Assembly: GCA_052168355.1 (NCBI GenBank)
Contig: JBQLZQ010000089.1
Location: 1 to 64,000 of the forward strand
Source: JBQLZQ01 sp052168355
GTDB lineage: Bacteria > Pseudomonadota > Alphaproteobacteria > DSM-16000 > Inquilinaceae
DNA length: 64,000 bases
Direction: 5' to 3'
This document shows, in pieces, positions 35,123 through 44,322 of this stretch. The translations under genes were made by a program, and so were the position numbers. The notes under the pieces were generated by a model that worked only from the letters and a program-made list of their open reading frames with translations, did no database searches and was not told the origin of the DNA. How positions within the stretch are numbered: position 1 is the first letter of the stretch; every line of letters begins with the position of its first letter.

Positions 35123-36892
35123 ATGCCAAGGAGCGTACAGCCTAGCCGTAAGGGTTATCGCGTTCAGGTCGATGGGTTTGTTGCAATCTCATTGATTTCT
35201 ATAGGACTGTTAGTCTGGTCGTCCGTGGAGGCGGCGGAATTTGAGGTCGGCGAGGTCTCGGGAAGTTTCGATACCACGGTGACGGCCGGTCTCAGCTTCC
35301 GTGTCGCGGACCGCGACCCGAGATTGATCGGCATCGCCAACGGCGGAACCCGCCGATCCGTCAACGGCGACAATGGCAATCTGAACTACGACCGGGGACC
35401 GACATCGGCGGTCGGCCGCGTCACCCATGAACTGGCGGTCGACTACCAGAACTACGGCGCCTTCGTTCGCGCCACCTATTTCTACGACATCGAGAACAAG
35501 CTGGACGACCGGGAGCGGACGCCGCTGTCCAGCGACGCCGAGCGGCAGGTGGGCGCGGACTTCGACCTGCTCGACGCCTATGTCTTCGGCGACTTCGATG
35601 TCGCCGACCGTCCCCTGGACGTTCGGTTCGGCAATCAGGTGCTGAGCTGGGGCGAAAGCACGTTCATTCCGAACGGCATCAACACCATCAACCCGGTCGA
35701 TGTCGGCGCCCTGCGGCTGCCGGGGTCGGAAGTGCGCGACGCGCTGCAGCCGGTGCCGATGATCTCGGCCTCCGCCGCCCTGACCGACAATCTGAGCGTC
35801 GAGGGCTTTTACCAGTTCCTGTGGCGGGAGACGGAGGTCGACGCCCCCGGGACCTATTTTTCAACCAACGATTTCGTGGGCGACGGCGGCGACGAACTGT
35901 TTCTTGGCTTTGGCGCCGCGCGGGACACCGCGCCCTTCGTCCCCGGGACCCGGGTGCGCCGGTCCGAAACGCGCGACGCTGGCGACCTGGGGGATTTCGG
36001 GCTCGCCCTCCGCTACTTCGCGCCAGAGCTCAACGATACGGAGTTCGGGCTGTACTACATCAACTACAACAGCCGCCTGCCGCTGATCAGCGCGCGGACC
36101 GGCAGCGCGGCGTCCCTGGCCGGCGGCCTGCCCGGCTATGTCAACAGCGCCAGCTATTTCATCGAGTATCCGGAAAACATCAATCTGTTCGGCGCCAGCT
36201 TCAACACCCAGCTGCCGACCGGAACGTCGCTTCAGGGAGAATATTCGTTCCGCAAGGACCAGCCCTTTCAGGTCGACGATGTCGAACTGCTGTTCGCCGC
36301 CCTGAGCCCGGTCAACGCCGCGCTGGGCATCAACCAGCTTGGTCCGCAAAGTTTCTCGTCGGAGATCAGCGGATTTCGCGAACTCGACATGTCCCAAGCC
36401 CAGGTGACGGCGATTCATTCGTTCGGGCCGTCCTTTGGCGCCGACCAGCTTGTCGTGATCGGCGAAGTGGGCGCGACCTATGTTCACGGGATGCCGTCGA
36501 AGAGCGAGCTTCGCTTCGACGGGCCGGGAACGGACACCAGCGGCAACCCGGCCTTCACGGCCGGCGGCGCCCAGCCGGTGACGACCACGGACGGTTTCGC
36601 CGATCCCTTCTCCTGGGGGTACCGCCTGGTCGGGCGGCTGACCTACAACAACGCCATCGGGGCCGTGAACCTGTCGCCGCTGGTCGCCTTCCAACATGAC
36701 GTGAACGGCACGACGCCGCTGCCCATCGGCAACTTCGTGGAGGACCGCAAGGCGGTGACGATCGGCGTGGAGGCGACCTATCTCAACTCCTGGTCGGCCA
36801 ATCTCCAATACACGAACTTTTTCGGCGCCGGGGGCAACAACCTCATCAACGACCGGGATTTTGTCGCCGTCAGCGTCAAATACTCGTTCTAA
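35123..36892 (+). CDS. DUF1302 family predicted outer-membrane protein
   Basis: A 589-residue DUF1302 protein. An N-terminal hydrophobic segment (about residues 20-38, ending VEAAEFEVG) is a signal peptide. The rest is rich in alternating aromatic and polar strands and ends in AVSVKYSF, the terminal Phe typical of outer-membrane barrels. Family-type patterns are NQVLSWGESTFIPNGINTINP (read to its first 20 residues) and DVGALRLPGSEVRDAL. The ATG at 35123 has AGGGAG upstream. It heads an operon with DUF1329, a Ycf48-like protein and an RND exporter. It is probably the outer-membrane pore or receptor of a transport system (inference). Confidence 0.88.
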   Translation: MPRSVQPSRKGYRVQVDGFVAISLISIGLLVWSSVEAAEFEVGEVSGSFDTTVTAGLSFRVADRDPRLIGIANGGTRRSVNGDNGNLNYDRGPTSAVGRVTHELAVDYQNYGAFVRATYFYDIENKLDDRERTPLSSDAERQVGADFDLLDAYVFGDFDVADRPLDVRFGNQVLSWGESTFIPNGINTINPVDVGALRLPGSEVRDALQPVPMISASAALTDNLSVEGFYQFLWRETEVDAPGTYFSTNDFVGDGGDELFLGFGAARDTAPFVPGTRVRRSETRDAGDLGDFGLALRYFAPELNDTEFGLYYINYNSRLPLISARTGSAASLAGGLPGYVNSASYFIEYPENINLFGASFNTQLPTGTSLQGEYSFRKDQPFQVDDVELLFAALSPVNAALGINQLGPQSFSSEISGFRELDMSQAQVTAIHSFGPSFGADQLVVIGEVGATYVHGMPSKSELRFDGPGTDTSGNPAFTAGGAQPVTTTDGFADPFSWGYRLVGRLTYNNAIGAVNLSPLVAFQHDVNGTTPLPIGNFVEDRKAVTIGVEATYLNSWSANLQYTNFFGAGGNNLINDRDFVAVSVKYSF

Positions 36893-36978
36893 GAACCCAT
36901 ATGAATCGGGTTCTCAGACGGCATCTGACGCGACGGCCGGACCGAATGCCCGCCAGGCCCCGAACAAGGAAGCGACCC

Positions 36979-38328
36979 ATGATCCTGCGCAAAGCCGCTT
37001 TGGCCGCCGCCGTGCTGGCCGCGGCGCTGCCCGCCACCGCCCACTCCCAGACCACGCTGACCGAAGCCGATCTGGGCGGCGCCCTCACCCCGTTCGGCGC
37101 CATCCGCGCCGGCAACGCCGATGGCACCATCCCCGAATGGACCGGCGGCATCACCAGCCCGCCGCCCGGCTATTCGAAGGGCGATCACCATCCCGATCCG
37201 TTCGCCGACGATGCGGTGACAATGACCATATCCGCCGCCAATGTCGCCGACCATGCCGCCCGGCTGTCGCCGGGGCAGCAGGCCCTGCTCCAGCGCTATC
37301 CCGGCTTTGTCATGAATGTCTATCCGACGCGGCGCAGCGCCTCGGCACCTCAACGCGTCTACGATGCCGCCATCGCCAATGCCCGCAACGCCAGCCTGAC
37401 GGCGGACGGCAACGGTGTCACGGGGGCCCGCGTGGGCGTGCCGTTTCCGGTCCCCGAAAACGGTCTCGAAGCGATCTGGAACCATGTGCTGCGCTGGCGT
37501 GGCATAGCGCTGAAGCGCGAGGTCGGACAGGCCAACCCGACGGCCGGCGGCGATTACACCATGGTCAAGTTCGAGGACGACGTCCTCAATCGCTACGGGC
37601 AGGAGGATTTTGGCGAGGACGAGAACATCGTGCTCTATTTCCTGCAGCGGGTGGTCGCTCCGGCCAGGCTGGCGGGGGAGATCCTGCTGATCCACGAGAC
37701 GATCAATCAGATCGCCGAACAGCGCAGCGCCTGGACCTATAACCCGGGCCAGCGCCGTGTTCGCCGCGCGCCCAACGTCGCCTACGACAATCCGGGCACC
37801 GCCGCCGATGGGTTGCGCACATCCGACAACCTGGACATGTTCAACGGCGCCCCCGATCGCTACGACTGGACCTTGGTCGGCCGACAGGAGATGTATGTCC
37901 CCTATAACGCGTACCGCCTGCACAGCGACGCGCTGGACTATGACGACATCATCCAGGCGGGCCATCTGAACCCGGATCATCTGCGTTACGAACTGCACCG
38001 CGTCTGGGTGGTCGAGGCCAACCTCAAGCCCGGAACCAGTCACGTTTACGCGCGGCGGACATTCTATCTGGACGAGGACAGCTGGCAGATCCTGGTGGTG
38101 GATCACTACGATACGCGCGGCCAGATCTGGCGGGTCGGCGAAAGCCACGGAATCAACTATTATGAAGTGCCGACGTTCTGGTCGACCCTGGATGTCATCT
38201 ATGACCTCCAGTCGGGACGCTACACGGCTGTCGGGTTCGACAATCAGGAAGCGATGTACGATTTCGACGTCGAGTTGAGGCCTTCCGACTTCACCCCCGA
38301 CGCGCTCCGGCGTGCCGGCCGGCGCTAG
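36979..38328 (+). CDS. DUF1329 family periplasmic protein (LolA/LolB-like fold)
   Basis: A 449-residue DUF1329 protein, whose family is structurally related to the lipid-binding LolA/LolB fold. A signal peptide covers residues 1-24 (AALAAAVLAAALPATAHSQ). Typical motifs are GNADGTIPEWTGGI, then VFARRTFYLDEDSW-like YARRTFYLDEDSWQILVVD and a late QSGRYTAVGFDNQE. ATG 36979 has AAGGA 8 bases upstream; the frame is open from 36901 without signal-peptide character. It lies 86 bases after DUF1302 and 6 bases before the next gene. It probably shuttles a hydrophobic ligand across the periplasm (inference). Confidence 0.88.
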   Translation: MILRKAALAAAVLAAALPATAHSQTTLTEADLGGALTPFGAIRAGNADGTIPEWTGGITSPPPGYSKGDHHPDPFADDAVTMTISAANVADHAARLSPGQQALLQRYPGFVMNVYPTRRSASAPQRVYDAAIANARNASLTADGNGVTGARVGVPFPVPENGLEAIWNHVLRWRGIALKREVGQANPTAGGDYTMVKFEDDVLNRYGQEDFGEDENIVLYFLQRVVAPARLAGEILLIHETINQIAEQRSAWTYNPGQRRVRRAPNVAYDNPGTAADGLRTSDNLDMFNGAPDRYDWTLVGRQEMYVPYNAYRLHSDALDYDDIIQAGHLNPDHLRYELHRVWVVEANLKPGTSHVYARRTFYLDEDSWQILVVDHYDTRGQIWRVGESHGINYYEVPTFWSTLDVIYDLQSGRYTAVGFDNQEAMYDFDVELRPSDFTPDALRRAGRR

Positions 38329-38334
38329 TCGGCG

Positions 38335-39327
38335 GTGCGTTTCGGGCCCGGGATTGCCGTCGGTCTGATCGCGGCGGGTCTGGCCGCCGATGCGGTTGGC
38401 CAGACCACGGACCCTCTTTCGGCGGTGCCGGCGCCGCTGGCGGCGCGCTCCCTGCTTCTCGACGGCGCGCGGGCAGGCGACCGCCTGGTCGCGGTGGGGG
38501 AGCGCGGCCACATCCTGCTGTCCGACGACAACGGCGCCACGTGGCGTCAGGCCGAGGTGCCGACCCGGGCCACCCTGACGGCGGTTGCCTTCGCGACCCC
38601 AGAGCAAGGGTGGGCGGTAGGGCACGATGCGGTGATCCTGGAGAGCGTCGACGCCGGCGACACCTGGTCGATCCGTTTTATGGACGTCGATCTGGAGGTG
38701 CCGCTGCTCGACATCGCCTTCGCCGATCGGGAAACCGGTTTCGCCACCGGCGCCTATGGGTTGTACATGGAAACGATCGATGGGGGGCGAAGCTGGCGGC
38801 GGCGGCCGGTCGACGCCGAGGAGTTTCATCTCAATGCCATCGCGCTGCCGCCGGACGGGGCGGACGCGGCCGTGATGGCGGGGGAGTTCGGCGGTCTTTA
38901 TCGGCGCGGGCCCGCCGAAACGGACTGGAAACCGGTTGTCGGCCCCTACGATGGGTCCCTGTTCGGCGCACTTGCCCTTGGCGACGATGTGTTTCTCGCG
39001 TTCGGTCTGCAAGGCCATGTGCTGCGCAGCATCGATGGCGGGCTGACCTGGACCGACGTTCCTACCGGGACCAATGCCGGACTGATGGGCGGGTCCGTGC
39101 TGGACGACGGCGGGGTCGTGCTGGTCGGCCTGCTTGGCACGGTCCTGCTCAGCGACGATAGCGGGCAAAGCTTCCGAAGCGTGCGCCAGCCGGATCGGGC
39201 CGGGCTTGCCGCCGTGATCGAGACGGCCGACGGTGCCCTGATCCTGCTGGGCGAGAACGGAGCCAGCCGGACCGATCGCGAGGCGATCGAGCGCGCGGCG
39301 AGCGCCGCCATGGCCGGCGACGGATAG
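38335..39327 (+). CDS. Ycf48-like beta-propeller protein, periplasmic
   Basis: A 330-residue protein with a signal peptide (residues 1-23, ending DAVGQTTD) and repeated BNR/Asp-box elements: SDDNGATW, SVDAGDTW, TIDGGRSW, SIDGGLTW and SDDSGQSF, spaced 40-90 residues apart, as in a beta-propeller. It resembles Ycf48, an assembly factor of photosystem II, but in heterotrophs this family is found next to RND exporters. The start is GTG at 38335. The role here is unknown; by position it may link the periplasmic and inner-membrane parts. Confidence 0.86.
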   Translation: MRFGPGIAVGLIAAGLAADAVGQTTDPLSAVPAPLAARSLLLDGARAGDRLVAVGERGHILLSDDNGATWRQAEVPTRATLTAVAFATPEQGWAVGHDAVILESVDAGDTWSIRFMDVDLEVPLLDIAFADRETGFATGAYGLYMETIDGGRSWRRRPVDAEEFHLNAIALPPDGADAAVMAGEFGGLYRRGPAETDWKPVVGPYDGSLFGALALGDDVFLAFGLQGHVLRSIDGGLTWTDVPTGTNAGLMGGSVLDDGGVVLVGLLGTVLLSDDSGQSFRSVRQPDRAGLAAVIETADGALILLGENGASRTDREAIERAASAAMAGDG

Positions 39328-39372
39328 CGACGCCCGTGTATCCTCGGTTCGTCGACCCATGATTACCTGGCC

Positions 39373-41709
39373 ATGATCGCCTGGATCGAAGCCCGCGTAT
39401 TTGCACACCGGCGTGTGGTCCTGGCCGTCTTTGCGCTGGCGACGCTGGTCATGGCGTTCGGCGCCGCCCAGCTCCGCGTCGACGCCGGGTTCGAAAAGAA
39501 CCTGCCCGCCGATCATCCCTACATGGAGACGTTCCGCGAGTATCAGTCCCAGTTCGGCGGCGCCAACCGCATCCTGGTCGCGGTGCGGGCGCGTGACGGC
39601 GACATGTTCACACCCGCGTTCTTCGACACGCTGAAGGCGGTGACCGACGAGGTCTTCTTCATTCCTGGCGTCGACCGGGCCCGTGTCACATCTCTCTTCA
39701 CGCCCAACGTCCGGTTCATCGAGATCGTCGAAGACGGGTTCGCCGGCGGCAACGTCATTCCCGCGGATTTCGAGCCGACGCCCGAGCGGCTGGAGGAGGT
39801 GCGCGAGAACATTCTGAAGTCCGGCCAGATCGGCCGCCTGGTGGCCGAGGATTTCAGCGCCGCCATCGTCAGCGCCCAATTGCTGGAGCGCGACCCGGCG
39901 ACGGGGGAGCGGCTCGACTACATCGACGTGGCCCGGCAACTGGAAAGCGAGATCCGCGATCGGTTCACCGATGACGCGATCGACATCCATATCATCGGCT
40001 TTGCAAAGGTGATCGGCGACGTCGCCGAAGGGGCGGCAGGGGTGATGCTGTTCTTCGCGGTCGCCGTCGCGGTGACGGCGGTGCTGGTCTATTTCTACTG
40101 CCGATCCCTGCGGCTGACGCTGATGCCCCTGATCTGTTCCCTGACCGCCGTGGTCTGGCAGCTTGGCCTGCTGACGTTTCTCGGCTTCGGCATCGATCCG
40201 CTGTCCATCCTGGTACCGTTTCTGGTGTTCGCCATCGGCGTGTCTCACGGCGTCCAGATGATCAATGCCGTCGGGGCCGCGATGTTCGACGGGATGGACG
40301 CCTCAAGCGCCGCACGGGCCAGTTTCCGGCGCCTGTTCGTGCCGGGAGCCGTGGCGCTCATCAGCGATACGATCGGCTTTCTCACCATCCTTTTTATCGA
40401 CATCCCGATCATCCAGGAGCTGGCGATCACCGCCAGCCTGGGCGTGGCGGTCATTATCCTGACCAACCTGTTCCTGCTGCCGGTGTTGTTGAGTTATGTG
40501 CGCCTGGGCGATCGGTACAGGCGTCAGATCAGGGCGGGCGCGGCGCGCAAGGATGCTCTTTGGGGGGCCCTGGCGGGGTTTGCCCGGCCGCGCCTGGCGG
40601 TACCGACGGTGGCGGTCGCGGCATTGCTGCTGGGGTGGGGACTGTGGCAGGGCCAGCGCCTGGCCATCGGCGATACCGAGACGGGGGTGCCCGAACTTTG
40701 GCCCGACAGCCGCTACAACCAAGACGCCGCCATGATCCAGGACCGCTTCGCCATTGGAGTCGACGTGATCCAGGTCATTGTCGAAGGCCCGGCCGACGGG
40801 TGCATCGACCATGGCGTTGTGAGCGCCATCGATCGGTTCGACTGGCATATGCGCAATTTGCCGGGCGTTCAGTCGACCCTGTCGCTGCCGACGGTCATGA
40901 AAACCGTCAACGCCGGGTGGAACGAGGGCAGCTTGCGATGGCGGGTGCTGTCCCGGGATTCTTATGTTTTGGTTCGTGCGGTGACACCGGTGGACACGGC
41001 AACGGGGCTGCTCAACGCCGATTGCTCGGTGATGCCGGTGCTGGTCTTCACCGACGACCATCGCGCCGAAACCATCGATCGTATCGTCGCGGAAGTGAAG
41101 CGCTATGCCGCCGAAAATCCGTCGGAGGGCGTTCGGTTCCGACTGGCCACAGGCAATGTCGGCGTCATGGCCGCGACCAACGAGGCGGTAAGGGCAGCAC
41201 AGATCCCGATGCTGGCCGGCGTCTACGCGGCCGTCATTGTGCTGTGTCTGGTAACCTTCCGGTCCTGGCGGGCGACCCTGTGCACCGTGGTGCCCCTGGC
41301 CCTGGTGTCGGTCCTCTGCTACGCGCTGATGGCCGTGGTCGGGATCGGTCTCAAGGTGTCGACCCTGCCGGTCGCGGCGTTGGGGGTTGGCATCGGTGTC
41401 GATTATGGGATCTATATCTTCAGCCGGTTGAAGCTGTATCTCGACGAAGGCATGGCCCTGCGCGACGCCTATTTCCAGACGTTGCGCGAAACCGGCAGCG
41501 CGGTCGTGTTTACGGGACTGACGCTGGGCATCGGGGTCAGTACCTGGATGCTGTCGGCGCTCAAGTTCCAGGCCGATATGGGTCTGCTGCTGACCTTCAT
41601 GTTTCTGGTGAATATGCTGGGCGCGGTCCTGCTGCTGCCGGCCCTGGCCGCGCTTCTGGAGGGTGTTCGGCCATGGCGACGGCGCCCCGGGCCGGAGGTG
41701 ACGCGGTGA
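39373..41709 (+). CDS. RND/MMPL-family hydrophobe exporter
   Basis: A 778-residue inner-membrane transporter built of two repeats. In each, one helix is followed by a large periplasmic loop and then five more helices (about residues 215-380 and 610-770). Landmarks are ADHPYMETFREYQSQFGG in the first loop, the helix-rich ISDTIGFLTILFIDIPI and the second-half GVGIGVDYGIYIFSRLK, in which Asp residues suggest proton coupling. Relatives move lipids, sterols or other hydrophobic compounds without a classic membrane-fusion protein. Its stop overlaps the PAP2 start by 4 bases. Confidence 0.93.
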   Translation: MIAWIEARVFAHRRVVLAVFALATLVMAFGAAQLRVDAGFEKNLPADHPYMETFREYQSQFGGANRILVAVRARDGDMFTPAFFDTLKAVTDEVFFIPGVDRARVTSLFTPNVRFIEIVEDGFAGGNVIPADFEPTPERLEEVRENILKSGQIGRLVAEDFSAAIVSAQLLERDPATGERLDYIDVARQLESEIRDRFTDDAIDIHIIGFAKVIGDVAEGAAGVMLFFAVAVAVTAVLVYFYCRSLRLTLMPLICSLTAVVWQLGLLTFLGFGIDPLSILVPFLVFAIGVSHGVQMINAVGAAMFDGMDASSAARASFRRLFVPGAVALISDTIGFLTILFIDIPIIQELAITASLGVAVIILTNLFLLPVLLSYVRLGDRYRRQIRAGAARKDALWGALAGFARPRLAVPTVAVAALLLGWGLWQGQRLAIGDTETGVPELWPDSRYNQDAAMIQDRFAIGVDVIQVIVEGPADGCIDHGVVSAIDRFDWHMRNLPGVQSTLSLPTVMKTVNAGWNEGSLRWRVLSRDSYVLVRAVTPVDTATGLLNADCSVMPVLVFTDDHRAETIDRIVAEVKRYAAENPSEGVRFRLATGNVGVMAATNEAVRAAQIPMLAGVYAAVIVLCLVTFRSWRATLCTVVPLALVSVLCYALMAVVGIGLKVSTLPVAALGVGIGVDYGIYIFSRLKLYLDEGMALRDAYFQTLRETGSAVVFTGLTLGIGVSTWMLSALKFQADMGLLLTFMFLVNMLGAVLLLPALAALLEGVRPWRRRPGPEVTR

Positions 41710-42599
41710 CCGATGGTCCCTATTTCGGTGTGCTGTCCGTCGCTGTTCTTGTCGCCTTGGTCATGGCGCTGCGCTGGGTGGCGTGGCGGTCTTTCGATCT
41801 GACACGACGGGTGTGGCGCCAATCACCCGACAGGCTGCGTCGCTGGGGCGTTCAAGACCGGGCGGCGGCATTGGGACGCCCGCTGGCCCGACGCTATCCC
41901 CGCATCTCCGAATGGGTCGCCGGCCGGTTTGACGCGACCCGCTTCACGGGCCTGCCCCTGACCCTGATGGTCGCGGCGGCGCTCTATATGGCGGTGCTGT
42001 TCGGCGGACTGGTCGAAGACGTTCTTGAGGCCGAGGAGATCGAACGGATGGATCGGGCCATCGTCGCCGCCTTCGACCCGTGGCGCGGCCCGGTCGGTAT
42101 CGAGTTCCTGTCGTGGATCACCAATCTTGGCGACAGCGCGAGTCTGGTCGGCGTGCTGGTTGTCGCTACCGGCTTTCTCTGGGCGTCCCGGCGCACTCTC
42201 TACATCCTGCCACAGTGGCTGGCATTCGCCGGTTCGTGGATCGTAACCTGGAGCGGCAAATTCATCCTGGCGCGCCCGCGGCCGGAATTCCTGACCGGCG
42301 TGATGGAGAGTTCTCCCGCCTTCCCCAGCGGCCATGCGACCTCGTCCCTGGCGGTGTACGGCTTTGTCGCCTATGCCATCGCCCGCGATCTTCCCTCGGA
42401 CCGCGCCCGTTTCGAAGTCGTCTACTGGGCGTGCGTGTTGATTCTGACCATCGGCGTCAGCCGCGTCTACCTGTCTGTCCATTTCGCAAGCGATGTCGCC
42501 GCCGGGTTTCTTGTCGGCGGTTTCTGGCTGTTGACCGCGATCTGCGCGGCGGAATGGCGGCGGAGCGTTCTGGCGACGCCGCCCTCAAACAACGGATAG
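41706..42599 (+). CDS. PAP2-family phosphatase (membrane lipid phosphatase-like)
   Basis: A 297-residue membrane protein with all three PAP2 active-site motifs: KFILARPRP, PAFPSGHATSS and SRVYLSVHFASD, so it is probably an active phosphatase acting on lipid phosphates such as phosphatidate or undecaprenyl pyrophosphate. Residues 1-100 form an N-terminal extension with one helix and a basic cytoplasmic part. The start is GTG at 41706 in a GTGA overlap with the RND gene, which ties it to the same operon. A lipid-handling role supports the view that the exporter moves a lipid (inference). Confidence 0.9.
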   Translation: MTDGPYFGVLSVAVLVALVMALRWVAWRSFDLTRRVWRQSPDRLRRWGVQDRAAALGRPLARRYPRISEWVAGRFDATRFTGLPLTLMVAAALYMAVLFGGLVEDVLEAEEIERMDRAIVAAFDPWRGPVGIEFLSWITNLGDSASLVGVLVVATGFLWASRRTLYILPQWLAFAGSWIVTWSGKFILARPRPEFLTGVMESSPAFPSGHATSSLAVYGFVAYAIARDLPSDRARFEVVYWACVLILTIGVSRVYLSVHFASDVAAGFLVGGFWLLTAICAAEWRRSVLATPPSNNG

Positions 42600-42615
42600 C
42601 GAGGGTCGGGCGCTT

Positions 42616-43221
42616 TCAGCCGGGCCAGTTTTGCGCTGTCAGCCACCCCGTGATGGCGGCCAGCGCGAACCCGATGACGATCAGAGCGCCGTCCTTGGCG
42701 GTCAGTCCCAGGCCCAGCATCGCAATGGCCAGACCGGGCACCGCCACCCCAAACGGCACCAGCGCCAACGGGTACATGGTGGCCGCCAGGGCAATGCAGA
42801 TGACCGCCACGCCCTGCACGAACGGCGGTTCGGACAGCCATTCCAGACGAGGCGACATCAATCGGTCGATCCAGGATACGGTCCGCCTGCTTTTCTCAAC
42901 GGCGGAGACCAGTTTCCGGCGGGGAAAGCTGATTTGGAGCAGCCTTTGCGGCATCCAGGGTCGTCGGACGCCGACCAGTATCTGGATGGCGATCAGGAGA
43001 ATGAGGGTGCCGATGACGATCGACATGCCCGGTATTGCCCCTGTCGGTGCCACGGCGATCAGCGCCGGCACCAGCAACAATGGACCAAACGCGCGGCCGG
43101 CGAACACATCCAAGACCTCGCCAAGGCTGGCCTCGTGGCCATCGGTCTCCTTGACAACTCTGTCCAGGACGCCGCTCAGATTGAGCGGCCGGTCGCCTTG
43201 TTCAGCCGCTTTAGCGTCCAT
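42616..43221 (-). CDS. ExoD-family membrane protein
   Basis: A 201-residue membrane protein of the ExoD family, named for a Sinorhizobium gene that affects exopolysaccharide and alkaline tolerance. Its biochemical role is unknown. Typical features are FGPLLLVPALIAVAPTGAIP, FPRRKLVSAVEKSR and RLEWLSEPPFVQ, with about four hydrophobic stretches. It converges on the PAP2 gene with a 16-base gap and lies upstream of the epimerase gene on the same strand. Confidence 0.9.
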   Translation of the reverse strand: MDAKAAEQGDRPLNLSGVLDRVVKETDGHEASLGEVLDVFAGRAFGPLLLVPALIAVAPTGAIPGMSIVIGTLILLIAIQILVGVRRPWMPQRLLQISFPRRKLVSAVEKSRRTVSWIDRLMSPRLEWLSEPPFVQGVAVICIALAATMYPLALVPFGVAVPGLAIAMLGLGLTAKDGALIVIGFALAAITGWLTAQNWPG

Positions 43222-43293
43222 TGCATCCGCCCCTTTCCATACGTATTCGCTGTGGACGACAACGCCCAGGAGGTTGCGGCGTTCCCCGAAAGC

Positions 43294-44175
43294 TTAGAAC
43301 GAAGAAGCCGCGCGGATGCGGATCGTACCCGTGAGAATGGCGTCCGGCTCCAGGACATGGGGCCCCGTCTCATCGGCCTGCAGATTGACCGCGTTGTTGG
43401 CGTGGCTGACGGGCTCCAGGCAGAAGAAATCCCGTCCTTCGGGAACAAAGACCACCAGATGACCGAACAGGGGATCGGCCTCGATCGTGATCTCCAGACC
43501 CGCGCTTGGCATGGCGATAACGGCGGCGCCATTCCAACCGGCAAAGCAGTTGTCCCAGACTTGATCTCCCACCGACCAGGCCGAGCCGGCCCGCATCGTC
43601 TCCGGCGCCGCGACCTGGTCCACGGGCAGGTTGGTGGCGTCGCCACGCCAGAACCGGTCGACGGCGGTCCGCACTGTCGTGCCCGCCGGCCGTGGAAAAT
43701 AGGGATGCAGCCCCAACCCGGCCGGCATCGGGCTGTCGCTGCGATTCTCGAGAGAGAGGGTCACCGTCAGCCCATTCCCGTCCAACCCATAGGTCTGGCG
43801 CGCGCCATAGGCCCAGGGCCATGCGTCCGGTTCGTGGTCGAAGGCTACGACGGCTTTGGCCCGGTCGGCGCGTTCGACGCGCCACGGCGCCTTCCAGCCG
43901 TGGCCGTGGATGGCGTGGGGCACGCCCAGCCTGTCCGGCGGCAGCACGACGTCCCGGCCGTCGAAGCGGAACCGACCGTGGGCAATACGGTTGGAGAACG
44001 GGACCAACGGGAAGCAGCCGCCCTTTGGCGCGCCGTCGGGTCCCGTCGCCGCCGGCGCGAAGATCGGTGTGGCGGGTTGTCCCGTTTCCTGGCGCTCGAA
44101 CCGCTGCACGCGACACCCCGCATCGGGGTCCAGATCGAGCCGAAAGGGCGGGTGTTCCAGGACAAGGATGGCCAT
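43294..44175 (-). CDS. Aldose 1-epimerase (galactose mutarotase family)
   Basis: A 293-residue beta-sandwich protein that interconverts alpha and beta anomers of aldoses. The motifs GCFPLVPFSNRIAHGRF, the catalytic His in PHAIHGHGWKAPW and in GLGLHPYFPRPAG, and a late Glu in FCLEPVSHANNAVN are present. ATG 44175 is used, because the in-frame region upstream has no homology. It is divergent from xylBA across 147 bases, and probably supplies the right anomer of xylose or another aldose for that pathway. Confidence 0.9.
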   Translation of the reverse strand: MAILVLEHPPFRLDLDPDAGCRVQRFERQETGQPATPIFAPAATGPDGAPKGGCFPLVPFSNRIAHGRFRFDGRDVVLPPDRLGVPHAIHGHGWKAPWRVERADRAKAVVAFDHEPDAWPWAYGARQTYGLDGNGLTVTLSLENRSDSPMPAGLGLHPYFPRPAGTTVRTAVDRFWRGDATNLPVDQVAAPETMRAGSAWSVGDQVWDNCFAGWNGAAVIAMPSAGLEITIEADPLFGHLVVFVPEGRDFFCLEPVSHANNAVNLQADETGPHVLEPDAILTGTIRIRAASSF

Positions 44176-44322
44176 GGCGTCTGCGCTTCCCCCGCTTATG
44201 AGGAGGCGGTTGCCGTCCCCTGTCCAAATCCCATAGCTTACCCGCCAACCCCCCGGCAAGGGACCGGCCCCGCGAAGACGGCCGGCAGGACCGCGGGATG
44301 ACGGGGAAAGGACGGCGCGCCC

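Noticed and set aside
36889..40248. Minus-strand open frame of over 1,100 codons opposite the DUF1329, Ycf48-like and RND genes
   Set aside because: It is an antisense artefact of high GC content; its composition is rich in Arg, Gln, His and Asp with no domain pattern, while the plus-strand genes show clear families.
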